From an uncultured Methanomassiliicoccaceae archaeon (GTDB lineage: Archaea > Thermoplasmatota > Thermoplasmata > Methanomassiliicoccales > Methanomethylophilaceae): a stretch of DNA of 55,040 nucleotides. The DNA lies in NCBI GenBank assembly GCA_905187815.1, contig CAJJJM010000009.1:1-55040 (forward strand), given 5' to 3'. This document shows positions 32,157 through 38,956 of the stretch, one piece after another; positions within the stretch are counted from its first letter, which is position 1; each line of letters opens with the position of its first letter. The position numbers and the translations under genes were made by a program. Under the pieces are notes generated by a model. It worked only from the letters and a program-made list of their open reading frames with translations, was not told where the DNA came from and did not search any database.

Positions 32157-33017
32157 ATGCACTGCAAGGACGTGTCCATGCACGATGTGGACATCCCGCT
32201 GGACAGGGAGTCGATCTCACGTCTCATGGAGGGATGGACCGCTTACAAGCGCACCGACTATCTGGTGCTCAGGAACGGCGACGAGTACGCCGTGGTGAGG
32301 CTTTTCAAATCGGATGAGCCCGGGCTGTTCAGGAAGGTCGACGGGTACGAGATCATATCCCTGCCCGAGGAGACCGTCTATGTGGAGGAGCCGGAGATGG
32401 ACGTCCTCAACACGCCCGCCCTGGCCGGCCTCCAGGCACGCTTCCCTGGAAAGGCCGTGCTCGTGAGGGGGATGTTCTCCCACATCAACTTCATCAAGGG
32501 GATAGAGCCGCTGAGGCTGATGGTGGTGGACAATGTCCCACCGTCCCCGTCCAAGCTCGGGGTGCTCGTGGACATCGCCCTCGCATCGGGATTCGTGGAC
32601 CATCCGATAGTCAAGGAGGAGAGGATCATCGACATGGCCGAAAAGGTCTCGGAGGTCAGGACCGGGGCGGTCATGTTCCCCTGCAGGGTCTCCAAGCTCC
32701 ACGCCGACATCCCGTACTACTTCCTCGACGACGCTCCTGAGAAGGTGGAGGACGTGACGCTCATCGGATGCCATCTGTCCCAGAGGATCTACAGGTCCCT
32801 GTACGGCTCCGATGTGCCGTTCATCAACGTCTGTCCCGCGGATTTCACCGACCCCGACGTCCCGACCATCGTGAAGTGCTGCAAGGTCAAGGAGGGGCAC
32901 GAGATCGACGGAAACGTCGTCCGTGTGCCATGGGGCGCGACGGTCCCTGAGGTCGTGGACGCTCTCAACGACCTCTTCTCTGCTGACTGTCCTCGGCGAG
33001 CTTCCTGCCGGTGTTGA
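32157..33017 (+). CDS. Conserved archaeal protein of unknown function
   Basis: The 286-residue protein is soluble, alpha/beta by appearance, with AVLVRGMFSHINFI, LRLMVVDNVPPSPSKLGVLVDIAL and VMFPCRVSKLHADIPYYFLD as its most distinctive stretches, plus conserved-looking cysteines (TLIGCHLS, NVCPADF, KCCKVKEG). I do not recognise a named family with confidence. The GTAATAC element at 32131-32137 lies about 24 bases before ATG 32157, so a leaderless start there is preferred over in-frame codons further upstream, which lie close to the tRNA gene. The 3' end overlaps the convergent TPR gene. Confidence 0.6.
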   Translation: MHCKDVSMHDVDIPLDRESISRLMEGWTAYKRTDYLVLRNGDEYAVVRLFKSDEPGLFRKVDGYEIISLPEETVYVEEPEMDVLNTPALAGLQARFPGKAVLVRGMFSHINFIKGIEPLRLMVVDNVPPSPSKLGVLVDIALASGFVDHPIVKEERIIDMAEKVSEVRTGAVMFPCRVSKLHADIPYYFLDDAPEKVEDVTLIGCHLSQRIYRSLYGSDVPFINVCPADFTDPDVPTIVKCCKVKEGHEIDGNVVRVPWGATVPEVVDALNDLFSADCPRRASCRC

Positions 33018-33453
33018 GGGCCTTGTAGCCCTCGTCGGCCCTGCCGGCCTTGCAGAGCAGCTCCCCGAGCTTGTACCAGGAGTCCGCATCCCGGGGGTTG
33101 GACTCCAGATGCAGCTGGAGGTGCGCGATGGCCTCGTCCAGCTTCCCCTTGGAGGCGAGATTCGCGCTGTGGCTCCTCCCGTTGGTCTCCTCGTCCCTGA
33201 CGCGGATCATCTCCTTGCGGGCCTTGTTGAGGAGGACGTCCATGGAGTTCTCCGTGATCCACGGGTAGCGGTCCTGGACCATCCTCCGGAACGGGGCGGC
33301 CCTTTCGGGGTCTATCTCGCACTCGGGTCCCCTGAAGATGCTCCGGGGGACGTCCACGGTGAGGCTGCCGTGGGCGACTGTGATGTGGTCGGCCTGTGCC
33401 AGACTATCACCTGAACTTGACGGTGCGTCCGCATTCGTCCCTCTTGGAGGCAC
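32965..33453 (-). CDS. TPR-like protein, start uncertain
   Basis: Up to 162 residues. The C-terminal half contains a TPR unit (KLDEAIAHLQLHLESNPRDADSWYKLGELLCKAGRADEGYKAL). The middle (PFRRMVQDRYPWITENSMDVLLNKARKEMIRV) resembles no named domain I know. The first ATG at 33453 lies inside the end of pyrK and would overlap it by 47 bases; starts at CTG near 33395 or GTG near 33363 are alternatives. The 3' end overlaps the convergent gene by 53 bases. A protein-interaction role is likely. Confidence 0.55.
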   Translation of the reverse strand: MPPRGTNADAPSSSGDSLAQADHITVAHGSLTVDVPRSIFRGPECEIDPERAAPFRRMVQDRYPWITENSMDVLLNKARKEMIRVRDEETNGRSHSANLASKGKLDEAIAHLQLHLESNPRDADSWYKLGELLCKAGRADEGYKALNTGRKLAEDSQQRRGR

Positions 33454-34171
33454 CGAACTCCGTGAGCATGGACAGCTTCTCGTTGTCGAAGACCGGACCG
33501 TCCCTGCAGACCCTCGAGTCGTCCATGACGCAGCATCCGCAGACGCCGGCGCCGCACTTCATGTACCTCTCCAGGGACAGCTGGCACCTCAGTCCCAGCT
33601 CCTTGCACGCCTGGTATGTGAACCACAGCATGACCTCGGGTCCGCAGGCTATGACGCAGTCGTAGTGCTTCTCCGCGACCCTCTCCTTCATGAGCTGCAC
33701 GGCGTTGCCGTGGAATCCCCTGCTGCCATCGTCGGTGGCGATCCAGAGGTTGGCCGCGTGCTTCTCCGCGATCCCGTCCATGATGACGTCGTTGTGGGTC
33801 CTCGCGGCGATAATGGTGTCCGCGCCGGTCGCGGTGACGGCGGGCATGATGGACGCCGTTCCGACACCGCCGCCGATGATCAGCAGCTCCCCGGACGAGA
33901 GGTCGTACCCGTTCCCGTAGGGTCCTCTGATCCTGAGGCGGTCCCCGGCTTTGAACTCGTGTATCCTCCTCGTCGCCTCGCCGATGGCCTTCACAGTGAT
34001 GCTCTTCTCCTTCCCGTCTATGCCGGAGATGGACATGGGGATCTCGTCAGTGCCCGGGATCCAGATCATGACGAACTGTCCGGGCCTGGCCTCTGCGTCC
34101 CAGTCGAACTTGAAGGTCTTGGTGTCGTAGCACTCCTGCACGACCTCCTTGATCGTGACGACATCAGTCAT
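33407..34171 (-). CDS. pyrK: Dihydroorotate dehydrogenase electron transfer subunit
   Basis: The 254-residue protein has a ferredoxin-reductase layout: FAD-binding PMSISGID, GPYGNGYDL, the NAD-site LLIIGGGVGTASIMP and CGPEVMLWF, then a C-terminal [2Fe-2S] cysteine set CGAGVCGCCVMDDSRVC. PyrK passes electrons from PyrD to NAD or another acceptor. Its ATG overlaps the end of pyrD by eight bases, the standard PyrD-PyrK arrangement, so they form the heterotetramer of class 1B enzymes. Confidence 0.93.
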   Translation of the reverse strand: MTDVVTIKEVVQECYDTKTFKFDWDAEARPGQFVMIWIPGTDEIPMSISGIDGKEKSITVKAIGEATRRIHEFKAGDRLRIRGPYGNGYDLSSGELLIIGGGVGTASIMPAVTATGADTIIAARTHNDVIMDGIAEKHAANLWIATDDGSRGFHGNAVQLMKERVAEKHYDCVIACGPEVMLWFTYQACKELGLRCQLSLERYMKCGAGVCGCCVMDDSRVCRDGPVFDNEKLSMLTEFGASKRDECGRTVKFR

Positions 34172-35069
34172 GTGCCACCCCCGTCATGTCGGCGATGGAG
34201 CGGTATCCGTACTCCTCCATGAATCCGGCAAGGCCCTCGTTTATCCTCTCGAATACATCCGTCCCGACAGTTCCGATGCCGCTCCCGACCTGGAACGCCG
34301 AGGCTCCGGCCATGATGTATTCCGCGGCATCGCGCCAGTCCTCGATGCCGCCAACCCCGACGATGGGTATGTCCAGGACGGTCCTGAGGTCGTACACGGC
34401 CCTCACGCCCACGGGCTTGACCGCGGCGCCGGACAGCCCTCCGAACTTGTTGCTGAGGAGGGGCCTGCCCATCTCCGGGCAGATGACCATGGCCTTGAGC
34501 GTGTTTATCGCGACGACGGCGTCGCCTCCCGCCTCCTGGACCGCCATCCCGATGTCGCCGAGGATGTGGGTGTTGGGGGTGAGCTTCGCCCATACGGGGA
34601 TCGAGACCGCGGACTTCACCGCGGAAACGATCGCCTTCACCATCGCCGGGTCGGTCCCGACCTCCATGCCGTATCCCTTTGCGTGGGGGCATGAGAGGTT
34701 GAGCTCAACCGCGCATGCGCCGTAGTCCTCCATCCTTCCGGCGAGGGTCGAGAAGTCGTCCGGGCCGGCGCCGTAGATGGAGCCGACGATCTTCCCCTCG
34801 GGGACGGCGACGTCCATCTCCTCCTTGAAGAGCTCGATCCCGGGGTTCGGGAGTCCCATCGCGTTGACGTATCCGCCTCTGACCTCGGTGAAGCAGGGAT
34901 TGGCGTGACCGGCGTTGGGCTCCAGTCCGACGGACTTCGATACGACGGCACCCGCCCCGCTCCTGAGCATGCGGACCATCGATGGTCCCGTCTCGTCCAT
35001 GATTCCGGAGGCCACGATGCCGGGCCTCTCCAGTGAGATGCTTCCTATGTCGGTCTTCAGCGACACCAT
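34164..35069 (-). CDS. pyrD: Dihydroorotate dehydrogenase catalytic subunit
   Basis: The 301-residue flavoprotein has PyrD-1B motifs: SLERPGIVASGIMD, NAMGLPNPG, ELNLSCPHAKG (active-site Cys region), VWAKLTPNTHI, VVAINTLKAM and IVGVGGIEDWRDAAEYIMAGA for FMN phosphate. It oxidises dihydroorotate to orotate in pyrimidine synthesis. ATG 35069 is chosen because family members begin just before this strand and because the TATA-like ATTAATTA at 35115-35123 would start transcripts near 35093, excluding the in-frame ATGs at 35102 and 35108. Confidence 0.9.
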   Translation of the reverse strand: MVSLKTDIGSISLERPGIVASGIMDETGPSMVRMLRSGAGAVVSKSVGLEPNAGHANPCFTEVRGGYVNAMGLPNPGIELFKEEMDVAVPEGKIVGSIYGAGPDDFSTLAGRMEDYGACAVELNLSCPHAKGYGMEVGTDPAMVKAIVSAVKSAVSIPVWAKLTPNTHILGDIGMAVQEAGGDAVVAINTLKAMVICPEMGRPLLSNKFGGLSGAAVKPVGVRAVYDLRTVLDIPIVGVGGIEDWRDAAEYIMAGASAFQVGSGIGTVGTDVFERINEGLAGFMEEYGYRSIADMTGVAHD

Positions 35070-35110
35070 GGGTTTTGAGATGCCGATGTACCTTAAAATC
35101 ATGCGCATGC

Positions 35111-35125
35111 GCTCATAATTAATAG
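35111..35125. promoter_or_regulatory. Bidirectional TATA element between pyrD and cysteine desulfurase genes
   Basis: CATAATTAATAG is AT-rich and nearly symmetric. It lies about 26-30 bases before the rightward ATG at 35147 (leaderless) and about 45-50 bases before the leftward pyrD start at 35069. No other TATA-like sequence is present in this short divergent gap, so both genes may share it. Confidence 0.45.
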
Positions 35126-35146
35126 GGGTAACAGGATGGGCGGAGC

Positions 35147-36352
35147 ATGGACGTCGATGCCATCCGCAGGGACTTCCCGACAGTGAGGTCGGGACAGGGG
35201 ATCTATCTGGACAGCGCATGCCAGACCCTGAGGCCGGACAGCGTCATCCGTGCGATTACGGACTACTACGAGAACTATCCGGCGTGCGGCGGACGCAGCG
35301 TCCACTCCATGGCGACGAGGGTCTCCATGGCGATGGACGAGACCCGTGAGAAGCTTGCCTCCTTCTTCGGTACCGACGATCCAGACTGCTACGTGTTCAC
35401 CAAGAACTGCACCGAGGGACTCAACACCGCCGCGTACGGACTCGGCCTCGGCAGGGGCGACGTCGTCGTCACGACGGACACGGAGCACAACTCGAACCAC
35501 GTCCCGTGGCTGTTCCTTCAGGAGAACATGGGGGTCAAACGGCGCATCGTCAGGTCCGACGGCGAGGGGAGGTTCGACATGGAGGCCTTCCAGAAGGCCA
35601 TGGGCCATGATGTGAAGGTCGTTTCCGTCCAGCACTCCAGCAACGTCACGGGGTGCTCCGTGCCCGTGAGGGCAGTGGCCGAGGTCGCCCACGATTACGG
35701 GGCGACGGTCGTCATCGACGGCGCCCAGGCGGCTCCGCACATGCCCGTGGACCTCGAGAAGATAGGCGCCGATGTGTACTGCATGTCGATCCACAAGATG
35801 CTCGGTCCCTCGGGAATGGGGGTCATGTACGGGAGGAGGGAGGTCCTCGAGAGGATGAGGCCCCTTGCCCTGGGAGGTGGAACGGTCGGTCTTGCCACAT
35901 ACGATTCCGTCAATCTAGCACCCATCCCGGACAGGTTCGAGGCCGGGCTGCATGATTATGCGGGCATCGTCGGGACCAAGGCCGCCCTCGACTACCTTTC
36001 CGATGTCGGGATGGAGAACGTCATGGAATGGGACCGCAAGCTCATGGAGAGGATACTGTCCAATCTGGAGGATGTCAGGAACCTGCATCCGGTGGGCCCC
36101 ACCGATGCAAGGTCCAGAGGAGGTGTCTTCTCGTTCAACATCGACGGTCTGGGAGCCCACGACATCGCGATGATGCTGGACAGCATGGCCGGGGTCATGA
36201 TCCGCTCCGGCATGCACTGCGCACATCCGTTCTACGTGTCGCGCGGCATCGACGGCAGCGCCCGCGCATCCACCTACATCTACAACAGCCTCGAGGAGAT
36301 CGACATCTTCACCGACACCGTCAGGCACATCGCCGAGACCTTCGGGGACTGA
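35147..36352 (+). CDS. Cysteine desulfurase, SufS/Csd type
   Basis: The 401-residue PLP enzyme begins IRRDFPTVRSGQGIYLDSACQTL and has NCTEGLNTAAYGLGL, TEHNSNHVPW, VVIDGAQAAPHMPVDL, the PLP lysine in SIHKMLGPSGMGVMYGR, and the nucleophile cysteine in RSGMHCAHPFY (family RxGHHCA). It releases sulfur from cysteine as persulfide for iron-sulfur cluster or thiolated-tRNA synthesis. No SufBCD or scaffold gene is adjacent. The antisense pilin-like frame overlaps its last 438 bases. Confidence 0.9.
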   Translation: MDVDAIRRDFPTVRSGQGIYLDSACQTLRPDSVIRAITDYYENYPACGGRSVHSMATRVSMAMDETREKLASFFGTDDPDCYVFTKNCTEGLNTAAYGLGLGRGDVVVTTDTEHNSNHVPWLFLQENMGVKRRIVRSDGEGRFDMEAFQKAMGHDVKVVSVQHSSNVTGCSVPVRAVAEVAHDYGATVVIDGAQAAPHMPVDLEKIGADVYCMSIHKMLGPSGMGVMYGRREVLERMRPLALGGGTVGLATYDSVNLAPIPDRFEAGLHDYAGIVGTKAALDYLSDVGMENVMEWDRKLMERILSNLEDVRNLHPVGPTDARSRGGVFSFNIDGLGAHDIAMMLDSMAGVMIRSGMHCAHPFYVSRGIDGSARASTYIYNSLEEIDIFTDTVRHIAETFGD

Positions 36353-36694
36353 CCTGACGACGGTCACCCTGCCCGTCGACCAGTCCAGGTAAATCTCAAG
36401 GTCGCATTCGGTGTAGGCGAGGGCGCACCTGTCCCCGCACTCCAGTATGACGACGTTGTCGCGAACTGTCAGCGTGTGCTCAGCGGACGGGAGGACATCA
36501 GCGGCCTCGAGGGTCAGCGACGTCAGGACCGATTCCTCGAACCTGTCCAGGATGTCGGCTATCTCTTGCGCGGCCTCCTCGTCCAGGTCCGATCCTATCC
36601 TGTCCTCGGTGGTCCCAACGGCGGACATCGCTAGTGCAAGCAGCGCGACCCCGCAGACGCAGAGGACGACCCTGGAGATCGTGAACTCAATCAT
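35915..36694 (-). CDS. Pilin-like membrane-anchored protein, reading into antisense of neighbour
   Basis: The product begins with a single hydrophobic helix (FTISRVVLCVCGVALLALAMSA) followed by an acidic helix and a beta-rich segment up to about residue 115 (DNVVILECGDRC, LEIYLDWSTGRVTVV). The frame has no stop there and runs a further 145 residues antisense to the cysteine desulfurase gene, where it reads as low-complexity antisense sequence. The natural stop has probably been lost by a small indel near 36350-36370, where a TGA lies in the next frame. Its ATG overlaps the upstream gene's stop, making it third in the pilin-like operon. Confidence 0.5.
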   Translation of the reverse strand: MIEFTISRVVLCVCGVALLALAMSAVGTTEDRIGSDLDEEAAQEIADILDRFEESVLTSLTLEAADVLPSAEHTLTVRDNVVILECGDRCALAYTECDLEIYLDWSTGRVTVVRSVPEGLGDVPDGVGEDVDLLEAVVDVGGCAGAAVDAARHVERMCAVHAGADHDPGHAVQHHRDVVGSQTVDVEREDTSSGPCIGGAHRMQVPDILQIGQYPLHELAVPFHDVLHPDIGKVVEGGLGPDDARIIMQPGLEPVRDGC

Positions 36695-37089
36695 GTCAGG
36701 ATTATCCTGACGCCGTCGGCTTCCGTTCCGTCTATACGGACCACGACGTCTCCGGAGATCTCGGTGATGCCTCCGATGACGGCGACCATCGGGCTGTCTA
36801 TGAACGAGGTCTCGACCGTCTCGCCGTCGACCGCCAGCCTTATGATGTACTCGTTCCCGCCGTCGCCCCCGACGATCAGCGATTGTCCGCGGGGGATGTC
36901 CAGCTCGATGGAGGTGACCGTCCCGTCGGAGTAGGCCCTGTGAATGGCATCCTCCAGCAGGGCGGCGTCCCTGCGGAGATCGTACACGGACATCTCGGAG
37001 TCGGCGTCGTCGACGACGTCCATCACCACCGGGACCATCAGCCCCAGCACCAGGAAGCACACGGCCAGCTTAACCGGGAGGTCGATCAT
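36691..37089 (-). CDS. Pilin-like protein, second of three
   Basis: The 132-residue protein has an N-terminal hydrophobic helix (LPVKLAVCFLVLGLMVPVVMDVV), an acidic/basic helix (YDLRRDAALLEDAIHRAY) and a beta-rich C-terminal half. This matches the plan of archaeal pilin-like or pseudopilin proteins. Both ends overlap neighbours by four bases (ATGA), so the three genes are one coupled operon. No assembly ATPase, membrane platform or prepilin peptidase lies in the window. Function is inferred from architecture only. Confidence 0.55.
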   Translation of the reverse strand: MIDLPVKLAVCFLVLGLMVPVVMDVVDDADSEMSVYDLRRDAALLEDAIHRAYSDGTVTSIELDIPRGQSLIVGGDGGNEYIIRLAVDGETVETSFIDSPMVAVIGGITEISGDVVVRIDGTEADGVRIILT

Positions 37090-37538
37090 ACGTTGACAAG
37101 CACCTCCACAGTCTTCTCCCCGTAGTCGGATTTGAACACGAGGATCTCGATCGTATGTGTCCCCTCCCTCAGGTCCACATGGATCGTGCCGAAGTCGGCG
37201 CGTCCGAATTCGTCTGTCACAGCCGAGGCGGACGTCCTGTTGCCATCAGCATCCTCCATCCAAACGTAGCTGTCCTGGAACACGACGGCGGCATCCTCGA
37301 GGTAATCCCCATCCTGGTCCCTCACCTCGACGTAGAACCCGTCCACCGTCCCGCCCGAGGCATCGATGATCGGCCCGGGCGTCTCAACGTCGCCTATCGC
37401 ATGGGGGGCCTCGATGTTCCCCATCCAGCCCACGATGATCGCCGTACCCATGGTGGCCACCAGGATGACGATCATGAGCTGGAGCGGAAGCCCCTCTATG
37501 CCTCCGCTTCTGTCAGTCCTTATGTCACGGTATTTCAT
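37086..37538 (-). CDS. Archaeal type IV pilin-like protein with class III-like signal
   Basis: The 150-residue protein starts at ATG 37538 with a short basic leader (MKYRDIRTDRSGGIEGLP) and then a hydrophobic helix (LQLMIVILVATMGTAIIVGW). The Gly-rich junction before the helix resembles a prepilin-peptidase site. The C-terminal domain (residues about 60-150) is beta-rich and looks like a bacterial Ig-like fold (DGFYVEVRDQDGDYLEDAAV, GTHTIEILVFKSDYGEKTV). It leads a three-gene operon of related proteins. An upstream in-frame ATG at 37592 would add a poor leader. Confidence 0.6.
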   Translation of the reverse strand: MKYRDIRTDRSGGIEGLPLQLMIVILVATMGTAIIVGWMGNIEAPHAIGDVETPGPIIDASGGTVDGFYVEVRDQDGDYLEDAAVVFQDSYVWMEDADGNRTSASAVTDEFGRADFGTIHVDLREGTHTIEILVFKSDYGEKTVEVLVNV

Positions 37539-37612
37539 GGTCTCGGACGGTTCTGTCCGTCCGAGCATAAAAACCGGGATCCGTGCGGCCACTTGACGTC
37601 CCGTGCGTCACT

Positions 37613-38155
37613 TCACAGCGGTATGCGTCTCAGGACCGTGTGCTTCGCTCCCCTGGGGCCGAGGACGCTCCTCATGATCAGGATCTCGGAGCACTGGAAG
37701 GTCGTGAACGTGGTGTCGGAGAACCTGCCGAAGAATCCCGACAGATCCGCCGGCTCCCTGCATCTGCCGACGGTTATGTGTGATTTGAACGGCTTCTGGT
37801 CGAATCCGATCCCGGCGTTCCTGAGGTTCCTGCCGATCGCGTCGGCGATGGAGGCCATCTCCTTCTGCGGCGAGGCGCCGATCCACACGACGGAAGGCCT
37901 CTCCCTTCTGGGGAAGGCTCCCGCACCGGAGACGGACACGTCGAACCTGTTGCGTCCCTCCACGGCGCTCCTGACGCAGCGCTCGATGTCATCGACCCTC
38001 GACTCGTCGACGTCGCCGATGAACCTGAGGGTGATGTGCATCTGCTCAGGAGGGGTGGTTCTGACCCCCTTCACGCCTTCGAGGTATCCGAGGGGAGCGT
38101 CCAGCGAGGACTTGTCCGGTATCTCGATGGAGATGAAGACGCGTATGTCGCTCAT
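37613..38155 (-). CDS. thpR: RNA 2',3'-cyclic phosphodiesterase (2'-5' RNA ligase family)
   Basis: The 180-residue protein has two HxT motifs, MHITLRFIG and SHITVGR, the catalytic pairs of the 2H phosphoesterase family, and VFISIEIPD at the N-terminus as in ThpR. It hydrolyses 2',3'-cyclic phosphate RNA ends to 2'-phosphates and can ligate tRNA halves in vitro. The ATG at 38155 overlaps the end of the tyrosine phosphatase gene, so the two are coupled. Confidence 0.9.
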   Translation of the reverse strand: MSDIRVFISIEIPDKSSLDAPLGYLEGVKGVRTTPPEQMHITLRFIGDVDESRVDDIERCVRSAVEGRNRFDVSVSGAGAFPRRERPSVVWIGASPQKEMASIADAIGRNLRNAGIGFDQKPFKSHITVGRCREPADLSGFFGRFSDTTFTTFQCSEILIMRSVLGPRGAKHTVLRRIPL

Positions 38156-38628
38156 GTCTTCAACTCCGGATGTCCTTCCAGGATGTGGTCCAGAAGGCCG
38201 CGGCACCCTCTGACGAGGTCCCTGTACGTTCTTCCGAAGTCGCCGGTGTAGTACGGGTCGGCGATTTCCCCGCCGCCGGCATGGTCCATCATCATGAGTA
38301 TCTCGCATGTGGGATCCGCGGGCGCCGTCCACCTGATGTACTCCATGTTCCTGTCGTCCATGCCGACGATGTAGTCGTAGTCGGTGAAGTCGGAGCGGAT
38401 CATCCTCCTTCCGCGCTTCCCGTCGGGGGATATGCCGTGGAGGCGCAGCTCGGCCGCCGCCCTGCCGTCGACCGGATCCCCTATGTGCTCGCCGCTGGTG
38501 CCTGCCGAGGCCACGTAGAAGCGGTCCGCCAGACCCTCCTCGTCCAGCAGCTTCTTGAAAACGAACTCCGCCATTGGGCTGCGGCATATGTTGCCGTAGC
38601 ATACGAAGAGCACTCCGATCTTTCCCAT
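38152..38628 (-). CDS. Low-molecular-weight protein tyrosine phosphatase
   Basis: The 158-residue protein begins MGKIGVLFVCYGNICRSPMAE, containing the catalytic loop CYGNICRS (CX5RS), and has the general-acid segment DPYYTGDF near residue 122, as in LMW-PTPs. The length is typical. Substrates may be protein phosphotyrosine or, in some relatives, arsenate or phosphoarginine; the motif here is of the phosphatase type. ATG 38628 is chosen because the preceding in-frame residues are not conserved. It overlaps thpR by four bases. Confidence 0.9.
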   Translation of the reverse strand: MGKIGVLFVCYGNICRSPMAEFVFKKLLDEEGLADRFYVASAGTSGEHIGDPVDGRAAAELRLHGISPDGKRGRRMIRSDFTDYDYIVGMDDRNMEYIRWTAPADPTCEILMMMDHAGGGEIADPYYTGDFGRTYRDLVRGCRGLLDHILEGHPELKT

Positions 38629-38717
38629 TGCCGACCCGAACATGTCGGCGGATATCTACCTTGTCTCTGTAATCTCCGTAACGTTAGCTTAAAGAGGTAT
38701 TACAGGATTGCAGGAGC

Positions 38718-38822
38718 ATGGATGAGAAGATCTCGACCCAGGACAAAATCGTCAACTCGATGCCCATCATCAGCCTGGCGATCCTGGCCGTAGCAACCAT
38801 CGTGGCCTACTTCGTTTTGTGA
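38718..38822 (+). CDS. 34-residue single-span membrane protein
   Basis: The frame encodes 34 residues: a charged N-terminus (MDEKISTQDKIVNS), then one hydrophobic helix ending YFVL. AGGAG lies just before the ATG and a TATA-like CTTAAAG near 38689-38695 is spaced for a start close to the ATG. A hairpin follows the stop at 38842-38863. Promoter, start and terminator together support expression although the frame is short. No family recognised; it could be a small subunit of a membrane complex. Confidence 0.5.
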   Translation: MDEKISTQDKIVNSMPIISLAILAVATIVAYFVL

Positions 38823-38841
38823 GCCGAAACAGATTCTCACC

Positions 38842-38943
38842 GACCCGGTCGGGAGGCCGGGTCAAGTACCCTCAACGACATGGCGGCGGATCCGCCGCCG
38901 TGATGAAAATGAAAATGTGATGGGGCCCGGTTCCCCGGACCCC
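38842..38943. terminator. Cluster of three hairpins between convergent genes
   Basis: GACCCGG (38842-38848) pairs with CCGGGTC (38857-38863). GGCGGCGGATCCGCCGCC at 38882-38899 is an 18-base perfect palindrome. GGGG and CCGG at 38922-38930 pair with CCGG and CCCC at 38935-38943 around TTCC. They lie between the small rightward gene and the leftward Sel1 gene, and probably end both transcripts. Confidence 0.5.
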
Positions 38944-38956
38944 GTGTGTCTCGTGT

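Noticed and set aside
36359..36710. Small rightward frame at 36447-36710
   Set aside because: Antisense to the third pilin-like gene, serine-rich and without a promoter or start context.
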